Made by a program: the position numbers and the translations under genes
The notes under the pieces: generated by a model
Databases searched by the model: none
Told to the model about the DNA's origin: nothing
What the model saw: the letters and a program-made list of their open reading frames with translations, nothing else
Shown: piece by piece, positions 55,568 through 64,000 of the stretch
Layout: each line of letters starts with the position of its first letter
Numbering within the stretch: the first letter of the stretch is position 1
NCBI RefSeq assembly: GCF_037126465.1
Contig: NC_088205.1
Coordinates: forward strand, 28,379,482-28,443,481
Reading direction: 5' to 3'
Source of the DNA: Ornithodoros turicata
Lineage: Eukaryota; Arthropoda; Arachnida; Ixodida; Argasidae
DNA length: 64,000 nt

Positions 55568-56035
55568 TCATTCTGCTGGTAAGGTTTTTCCCAAATGATC
55601 TACGCTACGCACACTGCAAAGGATCAAAAGCGTGCTTAGCTGTACTGGCAACCCGAGGAATAGAAGACGTTAAGACAAGGGCATAGCCTTTCGAAGTATT
55701 AAGCACAGCTTTATGCACTGTGGCCGCGTAAAGCTGAAATAACAAGGCCCTTCTGTAGGAGGTGCACAAAGAAAGGGAAGAAGGTGTTGGGGTGCTACTG
55801 TTAGCATTTACTCAACGGGCATCGCGCTGTTGATTTGGAAAAAGAAAAGAAAACGCGGAGCTGATATGGCGAAATGTTTAGAATTCTCCACTGACTGTTC
55901 CCGTTTTTGCAGACTGTTTCAACTGAAGGCACGGCGAGCTCCCATTCCTGCAAGGATACTACCGTCCAGGCAAACTGCCATTCAATTTGTAAAATAATAT
56001 ATATGTTTGACGAACTCTGCTGGTCAAAGGACGCA

Positions 56036-56041
56036 AATAAA
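56036..56041 (+). terminator. Polyadenylation signal, copy 3
   Basis: AATAAA in gcaaataaacactt, homologous to 3141 and 45882. Confidence 0.6.
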
Positions 56042-56384
56042 CACTTTTCTAAACAGTGAAGTACCGCTTCTTCTTTATCAGGCTTAATAGAGAGCCACGT
56101 GCAATAGCCTGATTTCCTTACGTCTATCTACATCTATCTAACTTTTGATATTCCCGGACGCGCTGCAACACAAAATCCAGGGATGTTTTGGTTCCCACGT
56201 ATCAGTATAAGTTGATAACTGACACTCGTGGCTTCACGTCGCGAGACCACTGGGATCATGAGAGAAGCTGCAGCTGTCCATCTTATTCCGTGTTAGCGCC
56301 GCGAAGCAACTGTGGCTATGAGCGGCGTACGGATGTGGACAGATGGAGATTGGACAGCAGGAAGGAGTGGGGGACAGGGGGGTT

Positions 56385-56710
56385 AGGATACGTCCAGGGC
56401 CGACTTCTGGGGGAACTGTGCCGCCACTCGTCTGAAGTCTTCGGAAAACCCAGGGAAAACCTCAAGCAGCACAGCCGGTGCCGGGATACGCCTGTGGATT
56501 AATTTTGCCAACTTAGCTGGGGGATCTTCAGCGCCCACCGAAATCTCAGCGCACTGCGCACAGCATTTAACGTCCACCGCGACGCGTCTAACCAATTTAT
56601 TTACTCCCTGCCACCAACTTAAGCCGGTATGCTCGAAACCGTATGTTCGAAACCGCATCCTTGGGTTCGGGAGGCGGACACGTTATACCAACTGACCTAC
56701 AGAAGCCGGT
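56385..56710 (-). mobile_element. tRNA-derived SINE, minus strand
   Basis: On the minus strand a tRNA-like head (ggcttctgtaggtcagttgg, box A) with tttcgaac repeats is followed by body phrases shared with the SINE at 23844 (gtgccggctgtgctg, ttttccctgggttttcc, cacagttcccccagaagtcg). It lies just past gene block 3. The head and body may be two elements. Confidence 0.5.
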
Positions 56711-57334
56711 GTAGTAAATTCGTCTCCGACTATACACTTTATTAAAATTACGTTTGACAGCATGTCAATGTCATGTGAATGTCAGCATGCCATGACGCTT
56801 GCTAGCGTGTCAACACACTTGGTGGCGCTGCGCGCATGTTTAGTTCAATGACCATTGGTTTGAATTGTCACTGAAGTCTGCGCGTGTGATAGGGGTATAA
56901 GCTTCTCTGCGCCACAATGATCGGTGGCATTCACCAATAGCAAGAATGTATATAAATAGAACAGCAGAAGTAATCCAAATTTGTGATTTTGTTCATCATA
57001 ACCAGTCACTTATTAATATCGCTGCTTATGCGTTACCTCTCGTCAGGATGCTGCATTAATTCATCGGATGCGACTCAGCGTGGCTTTTACAGCTCAGTGG
57101 CTCACATCTTTCTCCATTGCCCACACTGCCAGCCGTTCGGGACCACACTCACAGCAGTGGGGGGTTTCAAATCCCCGAAATCGTACATGTGGTAGTGCAT
57201 TTGGAAGAGGGAAACGAAGAGGAATCATCTTCCCCCATATAAAGTCTCCCATACAACCCCTCTCAAAATATTTTTCTGGCTACGCCACTGGCCCACAGCG
57301 TCTCTAAATCGGCTAGACTCTCGCTCTCACACTA

Positions 57335-57535
57335 ATGACAAAATTGCATTGTTCATGGTCAAGTCCAGTGCTTTATTTCCTAGTTCTTTTCTTTTTATTC
57401 ATTTTATTCTTCTTTTATTTATTTTTCATTTTTCTTTGCGGAATAGCAAGCCGACTTTCCGCTTGGCTGACCTTTCCTCCCTTTTTTTTCTTTGTTCTAA
57501 TAAATATATCCCCCCCCCCCCAGTGTTTTAACTGG
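57335..57535 (+). mobile_element. LINE-A-type 3' UTR fragment
   Basis: tgcggaatagcaagccgact, ttggctgacctttcc and ctaataaatatatcc repeat the LINE-A tail, followed by poly-C. There is no coding part. Confidence 0.6.
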
Positions 57536-57539
57536 AGTT

Positions 57540-58390
57540 ACTAATTAAGGTACAAATCTGTGTTACTTGTCCAATTGCGCTTTTTTCGTGCGGGACTGAA
57601 GCAATAAAAGGCGACTCCATCCAGACAGTGCGTCGATTCCCAGCAGAACCACCAGGGAGCGCGAGGTGTTGCGTTCCTACTGCCCATCGCTTGCGAAACG
57701 TCTGAGTCACGAAAGCGACACAAGTGAAAGAGACATCGTCTTACGACTGTGAAGCAATTCGACGGCTCCTATGGTTACACTGTTTTCTTTCGGTACCAAT
57801 CTTGGAAATTTCACCTATAATGAACCGGTATAGGTACTTCTGATATGCCATAAACCACCTCATGCGCTCGTCAGTATCATCAGTGTAGTCGTTGGATATG
57901 ATGAGTCATCCTGTCTGAGAGGAAGCTTGTGACGTGGACATGAGAGTTATTACCTCGCAGTCAGTTGTCACTCTACAACGCTCAAGTACAGTTCGCTTTT
58001 CGTCTTGCTTTCAAAACTTTCAAACTGAATTGAGCAGCTGTGGCGTTGAGTAAATGTTCTATAGGTTATCTAGAGACTTCACACAACGCTTCGGAGAGTT
58101 TAGCGAAATATGCTAGCAACCACAGCATCAACAAAAAAGTTGTTTCAGAGCCATTATGAGCTTGCCCAGCCGTCCTTGGCGAATCACGTTTTTATTACAT
58201 GAATCCCTTAATACAACCCTCACGTTTTATGCGTCCAAGACATGAGCTGGAAAAACGTGTCTAAGGAGAAGTAGGTGGAGCGAGAAAACGAACTGGTGTT
58301 GTGTTCACTTTGAAAGATACTGCGCGCCTACGTAGCTGTTGCAACAAACGAAATAGTACCTCTGTCCAGAGCAAATGGCTGAACACTACC
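57540..58390. other. Interval without recognised gene; part duplicated at 41 kb
   Basis: Its 57880-58360 part aligns in patches with 41020-41530. Only short frames. Confidence 0.35.
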
Positions 58391-58393
58391 GGT

Positions 58394-58590
58394 ACGTGCC
58401 GTAAGTGAAGCTTCGTACGAGCCTCCCCTTTGACATCGTGGCTTTCAATGACTATACTAGTGAAGACAATCTGACATTTGCATTTGCTTTTCTATTTTAA
58501 TTTTTGGAGTCGCAAGCCGGCGTGCTGCCTGGCTGACCTTTCCCTTTTTTTTCCTTTTTCTTCTTTCTTCATGACAATAAATTACCCAAC
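58394..58590 (+). mobile_element. LINE-B 3' end unit, second copy
   Basis: The same start (cggtacgtgccgtaagtgaa) and body as 49578-49760, ending with tcatgacaataaattaccc. Confidence 0.65.
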
Positions 58591-58651
58591 TCCCTCCGAT
58601 CTTACATCTGCGGGATACATGGTGATCGACGTCTTCGTTCGTGAATAATGC

Positions 58652-58913
58652 ATGTCACTTTTTCACCGCATAGCACGCTGTGCGCCAACCGTTGCCGCGA
58701 ATTATAGGGTTATCTCGTCAGATTCGAAGATACAGGGTGACATACGCCTTTTTATGGCAATTTGGATATATGATAATTTTTAAAAAAGGCGCTAGCCTCC
58801 CCCACCCTTCCCCCTTCCCCCTGTCTCTTCAAATCAGAAGCGATAGCCCTATCATTCGTGGCGATGGTTGGAGCACAGGGTGCTATACTGTGAAGTTTTG
58901 TTTTTAGAGTGCA
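58652..58913. mobile_element. Palindromic MITE, CTGTTT subtype
   Basis: tttcaccgcatagcacgctg on the left and gctatactgtgaagttttgt with ttttagagtg on the right. Inner arms gccaaccgttgccgcgaat and cattcgtggcgatggttgga pair. The core is interrupted by a C-rich run. Confidence 0.65.
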
Positions 58914-58933
58914 GGCTGGTTAGATAGCTCCTG

Positions 58934-59526
58934 CACTATAAAACAGAACTTCACCGCATACCACGCTGTGCGCCAACCATCGCCAGAAATGGTTGGGTTA
59001 TTGCTTCTGATTCGAAGAGAGAGGGGGCGTACGCCTTTTTGTAGCATTTTGGATATAATATATGATAATTAGAGAGAGTAGTAACTAGCGTGTAATGCCA
59101 TAGTCAGACGGTAAGCTTAATGCCGTAACTTCACCGGTACCCCAACCATCTTCTCGAATGACATCATTCTCTCCCCAGTTTTGTTGAAAACGGGAGGCGT
59201 ACGCCTCTGTTGTTACAGCTACGTACTTCAAAACTGTAACCAAAGAGCTCCCGTTTTCAACAAAACAGGGGAGGGCTTGATGCAGGGAGGGCCGGGGAGG
59301 GCATGATGGTTGGGCTACCGGTGAAGTTACGGCCTTTTAGTTTACGGCACTAAGTTTATACCGTCTGGCTATGGTATTACCACGCTAGTTACTACGCTTT
59401 CAAATTATCATATATTATATCCAAATTGCTACAAAAGCACGTACGCCCCCTGTCTTCGATAACCCTATCATTTGTGGCGGTGGTTGGCCCACAGTGTGCT
59501 ATGTGGTGAAGTTCTGTTTTATAGTG
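58934..59526. mobile_element. Palindromic MITE, CACTATAAAACAG subtype
   Basis: CACTATAAAACAGAACTTC and the inverse GAAGTTCTGTTTTATAGTG bound it. The inner arms (gcgccaaccatcgccag, ttcgaagagagagggggcg) are mirrored on the right (cccctgtcttcgataac). A second palindromic element fills its loop (59078-59395). The CACTA start suggests the CACTA (EnSpm) superfamily. Confidence 0.75.
59078..59395. mobile_element. Palindromic element nested in the loop of the 58934 MITE
   Basis: gtagtaactagcgtg and its inverse cacgctagttactac bound 318 bp with internal pairs: taatgccatagtcagacggt / ccgtctggctatggtatta, and gccgtaacttcaccggtac / ctaccggtgaagttacggc. It shares ttgttgaaaacgggaggcgt with the other family, so the two are related. 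A half copy is at 59745-59850. Confidence 0.75.
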
Positions 59527-59881
59527 ACAATGGCAGTGACTGCCCTAGATCGCAACTTTCGGCCGTCATCATTCCTTCATCTGTTATCACATCATCTCAT
59601 CTCATCCTGGCTATACAGTCGTGACGCAGCCCACATTCGTGAGGCCAACAACGGCAAGCCGGTTTTTCGCCACCACCATCACCACCACCATCTGTTTTAT
59701 AATGCAGGAGCTACAACAACAACATATCCAAATTGACCAAATATGCAACTGACAGGGGAGAGAACGATGTCATGCGACGTCATGGTTGGGCTACCGGTGA
59801 AGTTACGGCCGTTCGGTTCACGGCCTTAAGATTGCCGTCTGACTGGGGTTAACACCATGTAACTGGGGCGTACGGTCTCTA

Positions 59882-61980
59882 CACTCTTAACTCCGTACCC
59901 TTTAGTAAAGGGTAAAAAATCGCAATATTTTACCCTCTATTTCAGAAGCTACCAGGTACCCTCTGAGCGACCCCTTTTATAAAAGTTACAAGGAAACCCA
60001 CTAATTAGAGGTTACGGCCTTCAATCCAGCACCTGCCCGTAAAGGGTACGCCAACGCGCGGCTTTTTATACAGGATGTTCATTTTTATTCGCAACAGAGT
60101 AGCGCTCATTTGGCAGGTGGGTTATGTGAATTTTTGCTAATTAATCGGTCCGTAGTTACAGACCCATGCGTCAGGAAATGTCGGAGATGTTTGTAACTAC
60201 GGATGGGTTAATTTGCGAAAATAAACGTAACCCACCTGTCAAATGAGCGCTGGTGTGATGCGAATAAAAACAAACACCCCGTGCGTGGGATATGGACAGA
60301 CATTTACAGAACACACCAAGGTACCAAAATGAACCCGCAGAAAAGGAGATCTTGAACATATGTATATTACAAAAACAGAAGTATAGCTAGAGGTGACATA
60401 CTGTGCACAAGTGCGATTCTGATGTGAGGAGGAACCATGATCGCTTTACCATAGGTAATTGGAAAAAAGAACTATCTTCTAAGTGAGAAGCAATGCATAA
60501 AAGTGCGAGGAAGCCAGCGAGTCAAAACAACTGAACTATGTTTGCTAAGCTGAACAGACCCAACGAAATGGAGAATTGCAGCAGAAAAAAATTTATTCCA
60601 CATTCGTGTTGCAGAGGCGAGCGCAAATGGCAATACAGTATTACATAAAACGCACACAACCTTGAGGAATATGAGTGTACAGTAACGCAGGAGACACTAC
60701 ATTACTGCGTTATCAGCGTTGGAGGCGCTCTGGGACGAGTTTGTGAGGTACTGCATTGCGCTGGTGACGGTATATGTGAACCTGCATGTGGGATCCTGGG
60801 AACAAAAGTTTGGGCAATGAGAGTAACAATTACGGAACCATTCAAATCGGTACAAAGCACAAGGTACAAAGCAGCATAAATGCAGGAAGGCGTTCACTCC
60901 GCGATTGAGTCTTAGAATATCGTAAGAATACAACGAGTAGGAAGCTGCGAATTATATATCTTGATGCATATATCCGCAGCTCGCAAAATGCACGCCGGTG
61001 TATTGACTTGGCGACCAAGTAAGAGCAGAAAAGTAGCAAGCGTAAGTGGCGTTCATATGCAGGACCGCAAAACGCTTGCCATAATCACAACAAACATGCG
61101 CTAAGAGCTCTTGCTATCAAAATAACGCACGTACCTAGCACAAAACGTACACTTACCCAGTGTATGAAGTGTGTGAATTAGGGCTGCGGTGGTGACGTTC
61201 GTTTTCGGTTATATATTCTTTGCAATCTTCGCACTCACCACACTTTCCCCTGAGAACACCGAAAATATCCTTGTTTGCTAGAGACATCTAGCTTTTCCGT
61301 TGTTCCTGACGATACTATGATAAACGCGAGGAAAACCACTGATTAAAACAGATTACACTTGTTAACGGACGGACGACGAGCGTTAAGCGTTTCAAGGCAA
61401 CCGCTCTCAGTGTGGATAGACATAGACCAGGCTCGGCTACGCAGCGAAATCGGAAATCTTGGTGGTTGCGGCATTGACAATGGTTTTCCACCCTTTAGAA
61501 AGAAACATACTATCAGTATTCCAGACTGCGAGCTTATAATCTGTGTTCATACAGCATTGATAACATGTAGTCGACGTATAGATGACGCTGAAACAGATAA
61601 AAAATAACAGCGTAGATTCTCAACTGTCGTCTCGAATGGGAGGCTGAAACGCGGCAGAAACGCGGCATTATGCTGAAAAATAGAAGGAAAACAAACGATA
61701 AGAACATGAACGATAAGAAACTAACAAAGAAATTATCGTTGGAGATTTCGCTTAGAAGTTACAGTGCCGGAGTAGAGGGTACATTTATAAGTTACAACAA
61801 GCTGTTTTTGTTTTTTCCGAGATGTAACTTCTATTCGTGTTGTAAAGACATGACCTTGGTCGCTTTTAACCTCTAAATATACGTTACAGTGGTGTAACCT
61901 ATAAGAAATCTCGAAATCTACGTCTATATAGAAGTTACATGTTTCTAAAAGTTACAATAAAAGGTACGGGTTTAAGAGTG
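59882..61980. mobile_element. 2.1-kb DNA element with CACTCTTAA ends
   Basis: The left end CACTCTTAACTCCGTACCCT and inverse right end CACTCTTAAACCCGTACCTT are inverted repeats, flanked by TA (59880-59881 and 61981-61982). Subterminal words accctttagtaaagggt and gggtaccctc crowd the left. aagttaca/tgtaactt crowd the right (61760-61960). A foldback is nested at 60071-60281. No transposase is recognised. Confidence 0.7.
60071..60281. mobile_element. Foldback element, 211 bp
   Basis: CAGGATGTTCATTTTTATTC is mirrored by gaataaaaacaaacaccccg. Arms of about 90 bp (agcgctcatttggcaggtgg / ccacctgtcaaatgagcgct; ccgtagttac / gtaactacgg) enclose a 36-bp loop. TA precedes the left end. Confidence 0.75.
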
Positions 61981-61984
61981 TAGA

Positions 61985-63100
61985 GTGGCCTCAGTGGAAA
62001 CAAAGCAACGTCATAGCATCGTTAAGAAAAAGAAAACAAAATGACCGAAAAGACTAAGAAAAAGGCGAGCGCAGACGCACACAGTTACAGGGCCACAGCT
62101 ACGCTCTTAAAGGGACTCTGACCAGAAGTTCAACAAATCTTTCGTTTGCATCTACTGTAGAAGTGTTTTTTTCCGCTCTGAATTATTTTTCGTGTTTTTC
62201 GCGCACACCTCCAATATCGTGAATTTAAGTTCCCGCGAATAGCTCTGGCCATATGAGGGCGAAAATCGTTCGGCGTTCGACGCTATACCGCGACTACCTG
62301 ACCCTTTCAACTCCATGTAGCATAGGCAGTTTAAGCAAGCGCAGAAGATTGTTTTATCCCATCAGGCAAGATGAAAAGAAATGAAAATTCATCATGCTTT
62401 TGTTACTCCTATAAACGCTTTGCACTATACATGCAATATACCACTATACCACGAAGCCAGAACATGCCTTTCCCCGCATTCTCAAAACCAGCTTGAATGA
62501 TAGTACCACATCTCAACCGAACTGGTCAGTGCCCCGAGTGATAATTAATAAGAACTGCTAAAATAAACTGGTTAACTTGCACACGGCTAGTACTATGGCC
62601 TCCTAAAGGGTCCCTAAAGGCCATTTGACAGGACTTTTCCTCCTATCTCTGTGAGGAGAAGAAAGGAATAGACCTAGAATGGCGCAATCCACGTGAACAA
62701 CGGATGTCTTAGTACGTGCCGAAATATGCCCGAGTATTGACGGCGGCACGATATGCAAGAGCAAAGCACTCCCGGAAACCTGTCTCGCGAATTTAAGTTC
62801 TCGCGAATCAATCCTCAAAGCAGCTCTGCTCGAAAAAGCGAAACTATTTTCCACGCGGAAAAAACCACTTCTACAGTATTACGAAGGTATAATATGCCTC
62901 CAAGCCACACGCGAAATATTTTGGCTGTGCGCGGCGGCAAAGTTTGCTAAACGGGGAGCTGAAAACCAGCTTGGCTTTTCCTCCTCAGCTCGCGCAATCG
63001 GCGCCGAAATCTAGCTTCTTTGTAGTGGATATCCGCCAATTTCCGTGTGCGTGACGAAAACATGAGGTTCATGTTTCATTGGGCGCCCGGACTGGAAGTT
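61985..63100. other. Interval without recognised gene
   Basis: At 62103, cgctcttaaagggactctg resembles the inverse of the solo terminus at 24903-24922. At 62600, taaagggtccctaaagg may be a mate. Otherwise only short frames. The 5' end and promoter of the downstream gene should lie here or just after. Confidence 0.35.
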
Positions 63101-63152
63101 CTGTTGTTAGTGAGTTTGTGAGAGCGGCGGCATCCGGAAAGTGATCTTCGAT

Positions 63153-63364
63153 ATGGACGTCGAAGCAAGAAATGCGGTGACTTCGAGCCCGGAACTTTTT
63201 TCTGACCTTTCTACGATCAAGAAGGAAATTCTGTGTGCTGAACAGTTCGGGAGCCTCGCTTTCGAAACGTCGCCGATGCCACAAATGCGAGCCGAAGTCA
63301 GAGCTCTACGAACATCGGTCACAGAGGAAGCAAACAGAATCAGTCGCCTGTCTTCGACAGACAG
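63153..63364 (+). CDS. P2X7-domain-like gene, exon 1
   Basis: ATG 63153 opens a frame (MDVEARNAVTSSPELFSDLS...) of 70 codons ending at a consensus donor (GACAG/GTAAGC, cut after 63364) in phase 2. The phase matches the next exon exactly, so the join keeps one frame. This N-terminal part is acidic and helical, with a likely coiled coil (MRAEVRALRTSVTEEANRIS). It has no signal peptide or membrane segment. It is not recognised by itself; the assignment comes from exon 2. The same strand carries no alternative ATG in this frame upstream that is better placed. Confidence 0.6.
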
Positions 63365-63460
63365 GTAAGCGATGAGCATTTTAACGCACACTGTGGTCGA
63401 ACATGTAAACGTTCTCTGAAATTTCGTGTCCTCATATTTAATGCGTACTTGCTGTTTAAG

Positions 63461-63664
63461 GTGCCGGTGCGGCTGGTGTGTCATAATGCCGAAGGAGATC
63501 GAATGCTTGTGCTGCAATAGGAGCTCGAAAGCGAAGCCGAATGACAGCAATATGAGTACAACCAGCGAAGATTTCCAACTTCTATGCTTCAATACGACTG
63601 TCCTGAAGGTGGCATATTTTGAATTCCGTGGGCAGCGCGAAATTATGAGTGACCATATTCACAA
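63461..63664 (+). CDS. P2X7-domain-like gene, exon 2 (P2RX7 C-terminal type)
   Basis: The exon is bounded by an acceptor (cttgctgtttaag) and a donor (CACAA/GTAAGT, cut after 63664). It reads CRCGWCVIMPKEIECLCC, then DFQLLCFNTTVLKVAYFEFR and ends MSDHIH. The pattern C-x-C-x2-C...EC-x-CC followed by CLN-like and VL is that of the cytoplasmic zinc-binding ballast domain of P2X7 receptors, which also occurs without the ion channel in many invertebrate genes. No channel segment is seen in exon 1, so this is probably such a stand-alone protein rather than an ATP-gated channel. The rest of the domain lies beyond the window. Such genes are often multi-copy in arthropods and may travel with transposons. 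Confidence 0.7.
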
Positions 63665-64000
63665 GTAAGTCACATGTGGCCCTGTCGAACGATGTTAAAA
63701 TTTGGGCGCTCAAAATTGGTTTGGTCCTGCATTAAAGTCACTAAAAACTCCAGCACAGGGCGCAGCACATAAAAGACGACACAATACAGAACTGTGAATT
63801 GGAGAAAAGCAATATAGGCAACTGTGTAATTATCAGTGTGCTGTCTTAAGTCACCTTTTTATGTATTGCCCTGTGCTTAGGTTTTTAGCGTAAGGTTTTA
63901 GCGATATTGAATGTTCTTACTTTCGATTCACCGAAAAGTAAAAAAATGTTGGTTTCTAAAAGAATACAGCATGTGTAGTAATATACAGGGTGCGTGCAGA

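Larger units (their letters stand above)
53480..56100 (+). repeat. Duplicated block 3 carrying glycine-rich gene copy 3
   Basis: It is collinear with blocks 1 and 2: upstream tcgaggagactatctc, promoter, long intron 1 including ggtcttcgtacggt (near 54740, as at 1891), coding exon, intron 2 and 3' UTR. Its intron 1 resembles copy 1 more than copy 2 in length and content. Confidence 0.75.

Noticed and set aside
63107..63592. 161-codon minus-strand frame
   Set aside because: It is antisense to the P2X7-like exons and spans their intron. The sense exons have consensus splice sites and a recognisable cysteine pattern.

Overview
This is a window of animal nuclear DNA, most likely from a chelicerate arthropod. 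A hard tick is my best guess, from the short glycine-rich secreted peptides, the tRNA-derived SINE type, the abundant RNase H-bearing non-LTR retrotransposons and the P2X7-type C-terminal domain gene. The assignment is inference; no marker gene here fixes the species. Host genes are sparse and interrupted by introns. Most of the sequence is mobile DNA, much of it nested.

Host genes. Three paralogous glycine-rich secreted-peptide genes (coding parts at 2385-2642, 45097-45336 and 55325-55567, all +) share one architecture: TATA box, tiny 5' exon, long first intron, one coding exon, short second intron and a 3' UTR exon with AATAAA. They sit in duplicated blocks of about 2.3-2.6 kb. At the right edge, two exons (63153-63364 and 63461-63664, +) start a gene with a P2X7-type cysteine-rich C-terminal domain; it runs off the window. 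Three or four candidate exons on the minus strand (20359-23530) and one + exon (28808-28893) are weaker.

Mobile DNA, left to right: a LINE 3' end (1-245); gene block 1; a 2.8-kb DNA transposon (3200-6016); a hAT-like element holding a mariner-like foldback (6506-7637); a complete but defective Ty3/gypsy retrotransposon (8004-13889, minus, TSD CCGA) with a DNA transposon in one LTR and a second LTR element in its integrase; a LINE (about 14930-17725) next to another LINE fragment; a poorly annotated AT-rich stretch (19.1-23.6 kb); a 3.3-kb element with TAGGATCCTA-type motif arrays at both ends (25999-29269); a LINE reverse transcriptase (30016-31070, minus) cut by a palindromic MITE; a 5-kb element with TTA target duplication (32514-37487) inserted in a MITE and itself carrying a 2.7-kb element; two hAT elements (38299-39111, 42034-42672); a long-TIR element (39301-40424); gene block 2; a LINE 3' half (47145-48905); a LINE copy broken up by four MITEs (50700-53220); gene block 3; and nested palindromes plus a 2.1-kb element (58.6-62.0 kb).

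The most unusual content is a family of near-perfect full-length palindromes (about 210-250 bp, ends CACTCTTAAA, core GGCGTACGCC). About 20 copies or remnants are present. Two pairs lie end to end sharing a single TA between them. The same kind of terminus also bounds several longer elements with unrelated interiors, and several DNA transposon families carry dense arrays of their own short palindromic motif just inside their ends.
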